From positions 1 to 64,000 of the forward strand of contig NZ_JMGA01000031.1 of assembly GCF_000765145.1 (NCBI RefSeq): 64,000 nt of DNA, given 5' to 3'. The notes below the pieces were generated by a model. It had not been told where the DNA came from and made no database searches. It was given only the letters and a program-made list of their open reading frames with translations. The stretch comes from Desulfosporosinus sp. HMP52 (GTDB lineage Bacteria; Bacillota; Desulfitobacteriia; Desulfitobacteriales; Desulfitobacteriaceae). Shown here in pieces: positions 35,190-43,745 of the stretch. The stretch's first letter is position 1. Each line of letters begins with the position of its first letter. The translations under genes were made by a program, and so were the position numbers.

Positions 35190-35260
35190 GCAGGGCGACT
35201 TCGTCCACATCCTGCAAGACCCATGCAATGGGTTCACTCCTGTGGATCGAAGCCGCCTGT
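35190..35260. other. Imperfect long hairpin between lapA and its terminator
   Basis: GCAGGGCGACTTCGTCCACA (35190-35209) pairs with 35241-35260 in a near-continuous stem of about 18 bp with one or two bulges; the apex holds a second hairpin ACCCAT-GCA-ATGGGT (35219-35233). An alternative partner for GACCCA is TGGGTC at 35177-35182. It could be a 3'UTR-derived small RNA or a mobile palindrome remnant. Confidence 0.4.
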
Positions 35261-35320
35261 CTTTTGGGTCTGTTATTCTCAAGGATGTTTTGGGGCTTTC
35301 AGCGTATAATAAATTAAATA

Positions 35321-35362
35321 AACGAGACAGATACCTATGCTAAGGTTCTGTCTCGTTTTTTA
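35321..35362. terminator. Bidirectional terminator, lapA / cupin
   Basis: AACGAGACAGA / TCTGTCTCGTT, 11 bp, with inner ACCT/AGGT pairs, then TTTTTT on the plus strand and a weaker T-rich run on the minus strand; lies between convergent genes. Confidence 0.88.
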
Positions 35363-35369
35363 TTGGTTA

Positions 35370-35711
35370 TTATACTTCTATAGAATAGGCGGCTGATGGA
35401 TTAGGGGCTAATATTACAAAACAAGACATGTCTTTATCTCCTGTGTTTTTCAGGCTGAAAACCTCAGCCCCTTTACAGTGGATAACGTCTCCTTCGGTAA
35501 TCTCATGTATTTTATCATCTACCCCCATTTCACCTTGCCCGACAAGCACGTGGATAATTAGGTCACTTTGTTCATGGTGGTGGGGCGGGACTCCTTGACC
35601 TGGTCTAAAGTTCAGAACGAAGTTCAGAACCCGAGATTCATTAAAAAGTATCTTTTTGGTAAGATTATCATCTTTATAGACAATTTTATCGGCGATTTTT
35701 TCAATTTTCAT
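35370..35711 (-). CDS. Cupin-domain protein
   Basis: A 113-residue single-domain cupin. The metal motif is visible as GVPPHHHEQSDLIIHVLVGQGEM followed by GDVIHCKGAEVFSLKN. Small cupins are metal-dependent enzymes or sensors with varied substrates; none can be named here. Start ATG 35711 is chosen because GGAGG lies 7 bp upstream; longer readings overlap the glycosylase gene and have no ribosome site. Confidence 0.85.
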   Translation of the reverse strand: MKIEKIADKIVYKDDNLTKKILFNESRVLNFVLNFRPGQGVPPHHHEQSDLIIHVLVGQGEMGVDDKIHEITEGDVIHCKGAEVFSLKNTGDKDMSCFVILAPNPSAAYSIEV

Positions 35712-35775
35712 AAATAGACCTCCATGCTTCATATTTTTGTATTTGTTAATCATATTCTTTTTAACATCGCTTAAA

Positions 35776-36681
35776 CTACTTCTGACAGTGAGGGCAAAAA
35801 AAGGCATTCCTCCCCCCTACTTCCGACTTTTGAATATCCTCCCCACATACTAAACAAGGTTTGCCGGTACGATCATAAACTTTAAAGTAGGGATTATATC
35901 CCCCTGTAAAGTCATCCCAAGAGGCAAAGGGTTCCTCCATGTCTCCGCCAAGGCGAATAGAATCTCGAATAACTCTGACTAAGGAATCGAATAGATTCTC
36001 TTTTTCAGCAGCATCTAATGTTGAAACTCCTCGGGTTGGCAGTATACCTGCACTAAATAATGCTTCATTAGAATAAGCATTTCCTACGCCGGAGATGTTT
36101 TTAGGGTTCATCAACCAAGGTTTGATCATTCCCCTTTTCCCTTTCAACAATTTGGCAAAGTCCTGGTTGTTGAAATCCGGTTCTAAAGGATCCTTTCCTA
36201 ATTCTTGCAATTTCGCATCCAAATTAACTTGATCAAGATAGTGCAAATAGCCCAGGGTCAGATTACAAAAAAAGAGTATCAAGTCATCGGATAGCGCAAA
36301 AATCACACTAGCTCTTCCCGGAAGATCCTTAACTATGCTTTTCAACTCTTCTGCACTGCTTTCCATGATCACAGACTGTAAATTTTCTGCTTTTTGGCTA
36401 TCGGTCTTTTTGAGAGTTTCGGAGTCAAGTTTTAAGAGAAATAGCCTGCCATCGAGCATCATATGAGTCAGTAAAAAATCGCCTTCCTCAAAATCAAATA
36501 TTAAATATTTGCCCCGACGCCTAATCTCTTTAATTCTCTTCCCCTGTACCTTTGCGCTGAATTCTGATAATTCCAGGTTAATGCTTTTAGCTCGTAAGAT
36601 CTTAACCTCACTAATTTCTTTGCCTTTGACCCATTGATTTAAATAATTTTTATAGATCTCCATTTCAGGAACTTCAGGCAT
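35776..36681 (-). CDS. Fpg/Nei-family DNA glycosylase
   Basis: A base-excision repair enzyme that removes oxidised bases. The N-terminus MPEVPEMEIYK keeps the catalytic Pro2 and Glu3, RRGKYL holds the conserved Lys, NPKNISGVGNAYSNEALF is the helix-two-turn-helix and the C-terminus has a zinc finger CLVCGEDI...CPHC. At 301 residues it is longer than classic MutM (about 275); the extra sequence lies near residues 85-130. MPEVPE rather than MPELPE and this insert suggest a paralogue of housekeeping MutM. Confidence 0.88.
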   Translation of the reverse strand: MPEVPEMEIYKNYLNQWVKGKEISEVKILRAKSINLELSEFSAKVQGKRIKEIRRRGKYLIFDFEEGDFLLTHMMLDGRLFLLKLDSETLKKTDSQKAENLQSVIMESSAEELKSIVKDLPGRASVIFALSDDLILFFCNLTLGYLHYLDQVNLDAKLQELGKDPLEPDFNNQDFAKLLKGKRGMIKPWLMNPKNISGVGNAYSNEALFSAGILPTRGVSTLDAAEKENLFDSLVRVIRDSIRLGGDMEEPFASWDDFTGGYNPYFKVYDRTGKPCLVCGEDIQKSEVGGRNAFFCPHCQK

Positions 36682-36839
36682 GGATTCTCAATCCCCTTTC
36701 GGCACCTGTAGTTATAATTCCACTAGGCCAAAGATTAATGCAAGCTTTAACCTGCTTAAGCTAATTCAGTTCTAAGAGGCTTTTATTTTCTTCCTTATTT
36801 GAGAAGACTATTGATTAGTTGATTAAGGAAGGATGGAGT

Positions 36840-37151
36840 ATGATGATCAAAGAAATATTTTCTGGTAAACTACCGGCTGTTTTGAACAACCCTACACCCT
36901 TCATACTGGAATTTGGTTCGGATAGATTTCCAGAAAGCCAAAGGCTTCATTCAGTTCTAGAAAACATCTCCGATAGTCTTCAGGATCAAGTTCAACTATA
37001 CTATGTAAATGTCGATAAGGTTCCCGAAGTCAAAACTATGTTTCAAGTTGAGGATCTTCCTACAATGATTCTTTTTAAGGACGGTGAACCTCTAGACAAA
37101 ATGATTGGTCACCATTCTGAGCAAGAAATTCAAAAATTCCTGACTCAATAA
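36840..37151 (+). CDS. Thioredoxin-fold protein lacking the CxxC motif
   Basis: A 103-residue thioredoxin-like domain: the beta strand FILEFGSDRFPESQRLHSVLE stands where thioredoxins have WCGPC, and the cis-proline region LPTMILFKDGEPLDKMIG is preserved. No cysteine is present, so disulfide chemistry is impossible; a chaperone or binding role is likely. Start ATG 36840 has AAGGAAGG 7 bp upstream. It is divergent from the glycosylase gene. Confidence 0.8.
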   Translation: MMIKEIFSGKLPAVLNNPTPFILEFGSDRFPESQRLHSVLENISDSLQDQVQLYYVNVDKVPEVKTMFQVEDLPTMILFKDGEPLDKMIGHHSEQEIQKFLTQ

Positions 37152-37215
37152 CTCATTCACCCTAAACCGGACAATCCCAAGTGGACAAATCTAATTAGAA
37201 AACTTGGCTAGCGCC

Positions 37216-37253
37216 CGAAGACACAGTCTTCGCACGTATTAGCCTTCTTGCAG
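37216..37253. repeat. Direct repeat copy 1 (with internal palindrome)
   Basis: About 38 bp beginning CGAAGAC-ACA-GTCTTCG and continuing CACGTATTAGCC; repeated at 37297-37335 with two differences. Confidence 0.85.
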
Positions 37254-37296
37254 CCTTCAGGGATAGGCGGTCGCCAAAGTTGCACTTATGCTTAGA

Positions 37297-37335
37297 CGAA
37301 GACACTGTCTTCGCACGTATTAAGCCTTCTTGCAG
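37297..37335. repeat. Direct repeat copy 2 (with internal palindrome)
   Basis: About 39 bp beginning CGAAGACA-C-TGTCTTCG, an 8-bp palindrome, followed by the same CACGTATT..AGCC tail as copy 1. The 43-bp spacer is not repeated. Confidence 0.85.
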
Positions 37336-37367
37336 TATGCAACTAAAAGTTATACTTTCTGACTAGT

Positions 37368-37406
37368 ACAAATTAGGAGGCTAGCCCAGCTAGCCTCCTA
37401 ATTTGT
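37368..37406. terminator. 18-bp perfect hairpin downstream of the MoaD-like gene
   Basis: ACAAATTAGGAGGCTAGC pairs with its exact complement around a 3-nt loop, 19 bp past the MoaD-like stop. There is no T-run, so it may be a terminator of unusual form or a remnant of a palindromic element. Confidence 0.55.
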
Positions 37407-37424
37407 GTCCAAGCTATCCTTCGT

Positions 37425-37649
37425 TTACATGCCTCCCACCGGAGGGGAAAAAGCGACTGTATCCTGGTTTTGAAGGACTTGCCCAAATTCTGCTTGGCAA
37501 TTGTTGACCATACAGATGGCAACTTTATCAAGAGGCAGGTTATGTTTATTAATAATATCAATTACGCGGCTATTTTCCTGCAGTTCTGTTTTTTCTTCCT
37601 TGAAACGTCCCTCACGAAGATCTCCAAAAAGCTTGACATTAACTTCCAT
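37425..37649 (-). CDS. MoaD/ThiS-family sulfur carrier linked to AOR
   Basis: A 74-residue beta-grasp protein ending in SPPVGGM. MoaD and ThiS are activated at a C-terminal Gly-Gly; here one Met follows, so it would need trimming or is used differently. Placement downstream of the aldehyde oxidoreductase gene on the same strand suggests a role in making its tungstopterin cofactor. GGAGGT precedes the ATG. No moeB-like activating enzyme is nearby. Confidence 0.85.
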   Translation of the reverse strand: MEVNVKLFGDLREGRFKEEKTELQENSRVIDIINKHNLPLDKVAICMVNNCQAEFGQVLQNQDTVAFSPPVGGM

Positions 37650-37801
37650 TTTTTACCTCCTTACTGAAATACCTTAAATTTCATTGCGAAACTCCACTGT
37701 TCTCTCTAATCGCTGTCTCGGTATATTCACTTTATTAACTGCTAATTATCGGTGTCATTATGGGCTTAAGTACTGAGCTGAATGAGTTTTCTTGATTAAA
37801 T

Positions 37802-39526
37802 CTAAAACTCAAATACTTTATCGAGCTCTTCCCCTGTGAAATCCCAAGTAACATTATGGGGAGGCACAGGTTCGCTGAAGAATTCGGGTAAGCGGTCGTC
37901 CTTCTTGGTAAACCCAGCGGCTTCATTGAAAGCCCTTTCCGTTTTAAGAATATTGCGGCCCAGATCAAACCAATCATCTACGGATAATTTCGCCCCATAC
38001 TGAGCATTAATCATGTCAATGAGGGCATGAGAGACCGGCTCATAATCCAAAATCGCAAAGGCCGTAAAAATACAAAGTCCGGCACTATCAATAGAGGCAG
38101 TGGCAATTTGCAAGTTTCTGGACAGCTCAATTTGACCCTCTTTGGCCAGAGGATCTATTTTACCGCCAACATTTAAAACGTTCGAAGTCACAGAATAACC
38201 AGCAGTATGGTCTGCTCCCATGGGGGTTGTAGCATAGGTTACACCGATCCCCTTAACGGCTCTGGGATCATAGGCCGGTATACTCTGATGTTTAACCGTC
38301 GGAACCCTCGTCACTCCAAAAGCCTGACCAGTAAAATCAGCGCCGTTGCCCAGGATTCGACCGAGAGGAGTACCTTTTTTAATCTCTTCTTTAAATAATT
38401 TTAAGATTCCATTACCGTCCCCCCAAGGAATCAGTCCTGCTTCCATAGCCACCATCATGGTTCCTGCTGTTTCGATGGTATCAATGCCAATGTCATCACA
38501 AATCTGGTCAACATGAGCAATAATATCAAGATCATCTACAGTACACCCTGCCCCAAAGCCCCAAATAGTTTCATATTCAAAACCCGAGGTCAGATATTTT
38601 TTATCTTTATCATTATAGGTCTGGGAGCAACGAATAACACATCCTACATGACATCCATGAGTGGGATCTCCGTCTCTGCTCATAATGGTATCGTACATAG
38701 TTTCTCCGCAAATCTTTTCTGCTCCGTCAAATTGACCAATTCGGAAGTTCTTAGTCGGCAATCCACCTGCTTCATTAAGAATGTTAACAAGGACATTCGT
38801 ACCATATTTAGGCAAGGCATCCCCACTTACCGGGTGACTAAGTAATCCTTTGTTAAAAATTTGGGCAGCATTCTTAAATTTTTCTTTATCTTGAATCTTT
38901 ATCCCTTCACCATCATTATCATCAAGAGTTATAAACTTAATTCGCTTCGAGCCCATGACAGCACCCAGACCGCCACGTCCAAGACTTCGGATATGACCCT
39001 TAGGATCCTTTACAGAAATATTTGCTGCGGACATTTTATACTCTCCGGCCTGTCCAATAGTAATCACGCCGGTATTTTCCCCATATCTCGAAGTTAGTGT
39101 ATGGATTACTTCATAATTGCCCTTGCCTAAGAGTTCGGTTTCTTCCTTGATTTCCACGCCATCTTTATTAACATGGAGACAGTACCATTGATCCCCTTCT
39201 GGGATATCTTCAATAATCAGAGCTTTAACCCCTAGTTTTGCTAACCTTTGAGCGGCAGTACCTCCCGAATTGCTCTCTTTAATCCCCCCTGTTAATGGGC
39301 TTTTAGCACCCGCCGATAAACGTCCGGCATTGGCTGCCATAGTACCCGTCAGTAGTCCGGGAGCAAATACTAATTTGTTTTTTCTTCCTAGAGGATGAGA
39401 AGTTGGTTCAACTTCCTTGGCGACAATCTCCGAGGTAAGCCCTCTGCCCCCAAGAACCTTCCACTCATCAGGCACTTCTTCCGCAACAAATGTGAGCTTT
39501 GACATATTGACACGATATATTTTCAC
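37802..39526 (-). CDS. aor: Aldehyde:ferredoxin oxidoreductase (tungsten), AOR 1
   Basis: A 574-residue AOR-family enzyme that oxidises aldehydes to acids with ferredoxin, or the reverse. The N-terminal domain has LGGRGLTSEIV; the FeS ligands lie in HGCHVGCVIRC with the fourth Cys near the C-terminus (SAGLCIF). The C-x3-C-x3-C spacing differs from the C-x2-C-x3-C of AOR 2 and marks another subfamily. Start is GTG 39526 with GGAGGG at 7 bp; a longer reading has no ribosome site. The MoaD-like gene follows 152 bp downstream. Confidence 0.9.
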   Translation of the reverse strand: MKIYRVNMSKLTFVAEEVPDEWKVLGGRGLTSEIVAKEVEPTSHPLGRKNKLVFAPGLLTGTMAANAGRLSAGAKSPLTGGIKESNSGGTAAQRLAKLGVKALIIEDIPEGDQWYCLHVNKDGVEIKEETELLGKGNYEVIHTLTSRYGENTGVITIGQAGEYKMSAANISVKDPKGHIRSLGRGGLGAVMGSKRIKFITLDDNDGEGIKIQDKEKFKNAAQIFNKGLLSHPVSGDALPKYGTNVLVNILNEAGGLPTKNFRIGQFDGAEKICGETMYDTIMSRDGDPTHGCHVGCVIRCSQTYNDKDKKYLTSGFEYETIWGFGAGCTVDDLDIIAHVDQICDDIGIDTIETAGTMMVAMEAGLIPWGDGNGILKLFKEEIKKGTPLGRILGNGADFTGQAFGVTRVPTVKHQSIPAYDPRAVKGIGVTYATTPMGADHTAGYSVTSNVLNVGGKIDPLAKEGQIELSRNLQIATASIDSAGLCIFTAFAILDYEPVSHALIDMINAQYGAKLSVDDWFDLGRNILKTERAFNEAAGFTKKDDRLPEFFSEPVPPHNVTWDFTGEELDKVFEF

Positions 39527-39618
39527 TTCTGAACCCTCCAAGAGCCACAATTTTGTGAACTGTTAGCTTCACATAGCTTATTATTTAACGTGAACTCTTG
39601 TACTATTCCTTCGTGTAA

Positions 39619-40161
39619 TCATTTCAAAGATTTTAAGCTTTGTATAGCTATTTCGGCCATAAATCTATACCCATCCAGACTAGGATGGACTTCATCGACA
39701 AAAAGCTTCGCTTCCTCGCCTGCCTCCAGGCGCTTAGAGTAAGGACTGTAAAAATCTACCAAAGGCAAACTGTTGATTTTAGCACAGTCTGTTAACCACC
39801 TTCGGTATTGACGGAGAAAAACCTCATCATCAGCTACTAAGGAAGGGGTAGGCAAGCCAAGTATAGGGATAATTCCATGTTCTCTGCTCATTTTCACCAT
39901 CTCTGAGAAATGGGGAGTCACATTTTCTAAGGGATATTTAGCATAGGCATCATTGGTGCCGCCAAGAATAATCACGTGGGTCGGATTATTTGATAGAACA
40001 TCAACCTCGAATCTATCATTCATTTCTTGCGTTAGATTTCCGTTAATCCCTTTGTTGAGAACTTCACATTCAAGTTCTTGGGCTAAATAAGTCACCCAAG
40101 ATTCTTGGGGAGTATAAGGATAGCCTTCGGTAATTGAATCACCAATTGCAACGAATTTCAT
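39619..40161 (-). CDS. SGNH/GDSL-family hydrolase
   Basis: A 180-residue esterase-fold protein with all four blocks: GDSITEGYP (Ser8), a Gly in block II (NKGINGN), GGTNDA (block III Asn) and DEVHPSLDGY (Asp and His). These enzymes hydrolyse esters of lipids, sugars or cell-wall acyl groups. No signal peptide, so it acts in the cytoplasm. It lies upstream of AOR 1 on the same strand with a 92-bp gap. Confidence 0.88.
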   Translation of the reverse strand: MKFVAIGDSITEGYPYTPQESWVTYLAQELECEVLNKGINGNLTQEMNDRFEVDVLSNNPTHVIILGGTNDAYAKYPLENVTPHFSEMVKMSREHGIIPILGLPTPSLVADDEVFLRQYRRWLTDCAKINSLPLVDFYSPYSKRLEAGEEAKLFVDEVHPSLDGYRFMAEIAIQSLKSLK

Positions 40162-40251
40162 AACTTTTTCGGACTCCTTCCTTTGATTTCGGTTGAAGAT
40201 TGAGTGCTTAAATGGGTAATTAAGTACAGTTCACTTTCGGTCTAAAAACAC

Positions 40252-40294
40252 AATATACCGGTTAAGATGTATTTGCTATCTTAACCGGTATATT
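40252..40294 (-). terminator. Terminator of YbjQ gene 1
   Basis: 17-bp perfect stem AATATACCGGTTAAGAT, 9-nt loop; about 60 bp past the YbjQ stop and followed by GTGTTTTTAG on the minus strand. Confidence 0.8.
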
Positions 40295-40354
40295 TTTACA
40301 GGGACGTATTAGGCATTTTTCATCCTCTGCTGGCTGGGATAGCGGCATAAAAGT

Positions 40355-40675
40355 CTACTCGACACGTACAGCTGTCCCCGAAGCGCTAACCATCAGCATG
40401 CTGCCACTTTGACCAACCACTTCATAGTCCAGGTCAACTCCAACCACTGCATTAGCTCCTAATCTTGAAGCGCGCTCTTCTAATTCTCGCAAAGCAATTT
40501 GTCTGGCTTCTTGCAGTTTTTCTTCATAGGCCCCGGAACGCCCGCCAATGACATCTGTTATGCTTGCAAAGAGATCTCGCATTATGTTAGCACCCATAAT
40601 AGCCTCACCGGTAATTATCCCAAAATAAGCTGTAATTTTATGCCCTTCGATAGATGGTGTAGTTGTCACAATCAT
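40355..40675 (-). CDS. YbjQ/UPF0145 family protein (copy 1)
   Basis: A 106-residue protein of the YbjQ family, sometimes called heavy-metal-binding: [28 protein letters not shown], then [29 protein letters not shown]. The fold forms pentamers in solved structures; the role is unknown and no metal ligands stand out. A second copy lies at 51510 on the other strand. Monocistronic. Confidence 0.88.
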   Translation of the reverse strand: MIVTTTPSIEGHKITAYFGIITGEAIMGANIMRDLFASITDVIGGRSGAYEEKLQEARQIALRELEERASRLGANAVVGVDLDYEVVGQSGSMLMVSASGTAVRVE

Positions 40676-40858
40676 GTTATTGCCTCCCTATACATCTGGT
40701 TTCCTTTAATTATAAACGATATACCATGTATTAACAATCAATCGTACTTCTCATTAATGTTTCAAAAATTATTAAAAATATGCTTAAAATATTATATTTC
40801 AACTGGTTTATTGTAGTATACTTGGATTTATTAGATTTAATGGAACATCTGGAGGCTA

Positions 40859-41272
40859 ATGATGAAAGTATTTAAAGCAGTTGAAATGAACCGCTGTATT
40901 GGCTGTTTATCATGTATGATAACCTGCAGCGCCGTTAACCAACAAGACCATTCCATCTTAAAAAGTGCTATTCGGATAAAAACCAGTGGTGGACTAACAG
41001 GCAAGTTTGTGGCGATTGTCTGTCAAGCATGTAAAGATGATGTACCCTGTGCTGAAATCTGTCCGACAGGGGCACTTATAAAACGTCCAGCCGGAGGAGT
41101 TTTATTAGATAAAGATAAATGTATCGGCTGCGAACTTTGCGTTAGTGCCTGCACTGTTGAGGCAATTCATTTTGATCAAGAGACTCAAAAACCTATTGTC
41201 TGTAAGCATTGTGGTGTCTGTGTTCGCTTTTGCCCCCACGGCTGTTTACAGTTAGTTGAGGAGGTGCAGTAA
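40859..41272 (+). CDS. Polyferredoxin, electron transfer subunit of AOR 2
   Basis: A 137-residue protein with four cysteine clusters (CIGCLSCMITC, CQACKDDVPCAEIC, CIGCELCVSAC, CKHCGVCVRFC), so up to four 4Fe-4S centres, similar to HycB/CooF-type subunits. Its stop overlaps the start of AOR 2 (TAATG), so it is the dedicated electron carrier of that enzyme. GGAGG at 5-6 bp supports the ATG. Confidence 0.9.
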   Translation: MMKVFKAVEMNRCIGCLSCMITCSAVNQQDHSILKSAIRIKTSGGLTGKFVAIVCQACKDDVPCAEICPTGALIKRPAGGVLLDKDKCIGCELCVSACTVEAIHFDQETQKPIVCKHCGVCVRFCPHGCLQLVEEVQ

Positions 41273-43023
41273 TGTTATACGAAAAAACCATTAGGGTTCT
41301 ATACATAGACCTTGCTGCAAGTAAGATCGAAGTCAAGCAGCGAACAGATTTGAGCGAATATCTCGGGGGAGTCGGCATAGCCACAAAATTACTCGAAGAA
41401 ACCGTTAAACCTGAACTTCCTCCTCTAGCCCCCGAACAACCCATTATCTTGGCGATTGGCGCAATATCAGGTATCTTTCCACTGGTAACTAAGACCGTTG
41501 CTATGTTCCTTTCTCCTCTTACAGGAGAAATGGGGGAAAGCTACGCAGGAGGCAGACTAGCTTTAGCCTTATCAATGGCTGGCTATGACGCTGTTGTAAT
41601 TTCCGGAAAAGCGTCCCGACCTTCTTACATAGCTATTGAAGGAGATACTGTCCAAATCAAGGATGCCCGTCCCATTTGGGGGATGGATTCGGATGTTGTC
41701 GGACAATTCCTTCGAGATTCAGAAGAAGGCCGAGGCAGACGCAGCATTTTGCGGATCGGGCCAGCCGGTGAAAAGATGGTCAAGTTTGCCAGCGTATGTG
41801 TTGATACCTATCGGCATTTTGGGCGTCTGGGCTTAGGGGCAACTATGGGCAGTAAACTTGTTAAAGCGATTATTGTCTCCGGAGATAATACGACCAAAAT
41901 TCAGAATTTCAAAGACTATTTCCGCTCTTATCAAGAAATCTTCAAATCTGTCACTGAGACTGATTTAATGTCCAAATATCATGACCTGGGGACAGCTATC
42001 AATGTTGAGTCTGTGAGCGCTTTAGGTGCCCTGCCCACCAGGAATTTGACGGAAAATCACTTTGACGAAGCCGAGGAGATTAGTGGTGAAGCCTTCGCCG
42101 AAAAAAGCCTAGTAAGAAAGATGGCCTGTACGGGCTGCCCAGTTGGCTGCATTCATATTGGCCAATTCCGTCGTAAGTTTGACGACGGCTATGACTATGA
42201 ATCCGTTAGCGTGGCCTATGACTATGAATTAATCTATTCACTTGGAAGCCTACTGGGTATCCCTAAAACGGATGAAGTATTACAGCTGATTGAGGTTGTG
42301 GAAAAAACAGGTATGGATGCCATCTCTGCGGGTGTTGCCTTAGCCTGGGCCACCGAAAGCCTAATGCAAGACATTGTCACCGAAGAAGATACTATTGTCC
42401 CCCTAACCTTTGGCAATTCAGAAAACTATTCTAAGGCTATCCGCTATTTAGCAAGTCGAAGGAATTCCTTTTACGAAGCTCTCGGAGAAGGAACCCGCTC
42501 TGCCGGAGCAAAGTTTGGCGGAAAAGACCACGCTCTCCAAGTTGCAGGCAATGAAATCCCCGGCTATCACACGGGCTATGCCAATTTAGTGGGTCTTACC
42601 GTAGGTGCTCGACACTCCCATCTATGCAATGCGGGTTACTCAGTTGATCAGTCATTAAAAGACTTTGACGAACAAAAAGCTGTCAATAAACTCTTTGACG
42701 AGGAACTTGAACGCTGTCTCTTAAATTCTCTCGTTATCTGTCTCTTCGCTCGAAAATTATACAATCGGGAGACAGTGCTAAAAGCTCTTAGGGCGGCAGG
42801 CTATCCTTTAACCGATGATGATCTTACCTTAATTGCCAAGCGAATATACTCCACAAAGCTGCACCTTAAAGAAAAACTAGGCTTCGACCCGCGCCAAGTC
42901 CAGTTACCTAAACGCTTCTTTAAAACTCCAAGCATGCAGGGAGTCCTGGATTCAACAATGGTAGAACGAATGATAAGCCAGTATGTTGAAAAATGCGAAG
43001 CCCTACTCGCCGAAAAAATATAA
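41272..43023 (+). CDS. Aldehyde:ferredoxin oxidoreductase family protein, AOR 2
   Basis: A 583-residue AOR-family protein: LGGVGIATKLLEE at the N-terminus, EMGESYAGGRLALALSMAGYDAVVISG, FeS ligands CTGCPVGC with a fourth Cys late in the chain (LLNSLVICLF), and GLGATMGSKLVKAI at the pterin domain. It is only distantly like AOR 1 and is coupled to a polyferredoxin, as in AorAB or benzoyl-CoA-type and GOR-like branches, so the substrate may differ. Ends at a long perfect hairpin. Confidence 0.88.
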   Translation: MLYEKTIRVLYIDLAASKIEVKQRTDLSEYLGGVGIATKLLEETVKPELPPLAPEQPIILAIGAISGIFPLVTKTVAMFLSPLTGEMGESYAGGRLALALSMAGYDAVVISGKASRPSYIAIEGDTVQIKDARPIWGMDSDVVGQFLRDSEEGRGRRSILRIGPAGEKMVKFASVCVDTYRHFGRLGLGATMGSKLVKAIIVSGDNTTKIQNFKDYFRSYQEIFKSVTETDLMSKYHDLGTAINVESVSALGALPTRNLTENHFDEAEEISGEAFAEKSLVRKMACTGCPVGCIHIGQFRRKFDDGYDYESVSVAYDYELIYSLGSLLGIPKTDEVLQLIEVVEKTGMDAISAGVALAWATESLMQDIVTEEDTIVPLTFGNSENYSKAIRYLASRRNSFYEALGEGTRSAGAKFGGKDHALQVAGNEIPGYHTGYANLVGLTVGARHSHLCNAGYSVDQSLKDFDEQKAVNKLFDEELERCLLNSLVICLFARKLYNRETVLKALRAAGYPLTDDDLTLIAKRIYSTKLHLKEKLGFDPRQVQLPKRFFKTPSMQGVLDSTMVERMISQYVEKCEALLAEKI

Positions 43024-43077
43024 TCACCTAGCAAAAGGAACGAGTCTTGAAAGACACTTGTTCCTTTTGCTAGGTGA
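43024..43077 (+). terminator. Hairpin directly after AOR 2
   Basis: 18-bp stem TCACCTAGCAAAAGGAAC with its complement, starting one base after the stop codon. No T-run follows. Confidence 0.65.
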
Positions 43078-43087
43078 GAAACATACG

Positions 43088-43325
43088 GCATTGTCCCCTT
43101 ACTTTCACCCTCTCCGTCCCCCAGCCCCAGCCGACCAGAAACTAAGGGGACATTTTCTTAGTGAACACTTTAGTGAAGTTCACGATAAAGCGAGCGCCGA
43201 TGCTGGAGGGCTAATTGCGCCCAGGTTCACTTCCTGCGCCGCCTAGAGGTTGGCGTAATTCCTTCAGCATCCAGCGAGCTCGTGAACGCAACGTGTGTGA
43301 ACGGGCATTGTCCCCTTACTTTCAC
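43088..43325. repeat. Palindromic repeat element, copy 1
   Basis: A 238-bp unit bounded by direct GCATTGTCCCCTTACTTTC ends. Inside, TGTCCCCTTA pairs with TAAGGGGACA, GATGCTG-AGGG with CCTTCAGCATC. It has no coding capacity that I can support. Confidence 0.85.
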
Positions 43326-43334
43326 GCCCCCAAA

Positions 43335-43514
43335 TTAATGCACTAAAAACTGCCTTACATCGTCAAGGGCTTTCCTCAAATTCTGAAGAGCTTCCTCACT
43401 CATTCGTCCTGAATTTTTCATCCTTTCGATTAGATCATCAGGACCAATCCCCTGCATTTTCATTGTATTGATAATCTCTTTTTCATCTCTCGTTAAATCT
43501 TCCCATTTTCTCAT
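43335..43514 (-). CDS. Small hypothetical protein (helical)
   Basis: I do not recognise a family. The 59-residue product is charged and helical (MRKWEDLTRDEKEIINTMKM, then EEALQNLRKALDDVRQF). The ATG at 43514 has GGGAGGG 8 bp upstream, a strong ribosome site, which is the main support for it being real. It lies between repeat copy 1 and the superoxide dismutase gene. Confidence 0.65.
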   Translation of the reverse strand: MRKWEDLTRDEKEIINTMKMQGIGPDDLIERMKNSGRMSEEALQNLRKALDDVRQFLVH

Positions 43515-43625
43515 AATTAACACCCTCCCATTTTGTTAAAACAGCCACCTGCTTTGTAGCTTTTGAGTTCTGCCAATTTTTATGTATCTGCCCTTGTTTT
43601 TTTAGATACCTAATTAAATATTTTT

Positions 43626-43691
43626 ATGAAAAAATCAGTATAACCTAAACTGAACACCTTAGTAGTCTTCGGTTTAAATAATACTGATTTT
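43626..43691 (-). terminator. Terminator of the superoxide dismutase gene
   Basis: AAAATCAGTAT / ATACTGATTTT arms (11 bp) with further inner pairing; TTTTTTCAT follows on the minus strand, 55 bp past the stop. Confidence 0.75.
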
Positions 43692-43745
43692 GTCATATAA
43701 CCTAACTATAGAAATCGTGCGAAAAGCTAGGGTGTTCTTAAAACT

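Noticed and set aside
35067-35309. 80-residue plus-strand frame overlapping the end of lapA
   Set aside because: It follows the GC-rich hairpin segment in an arbitrary frame; no ribosome site.
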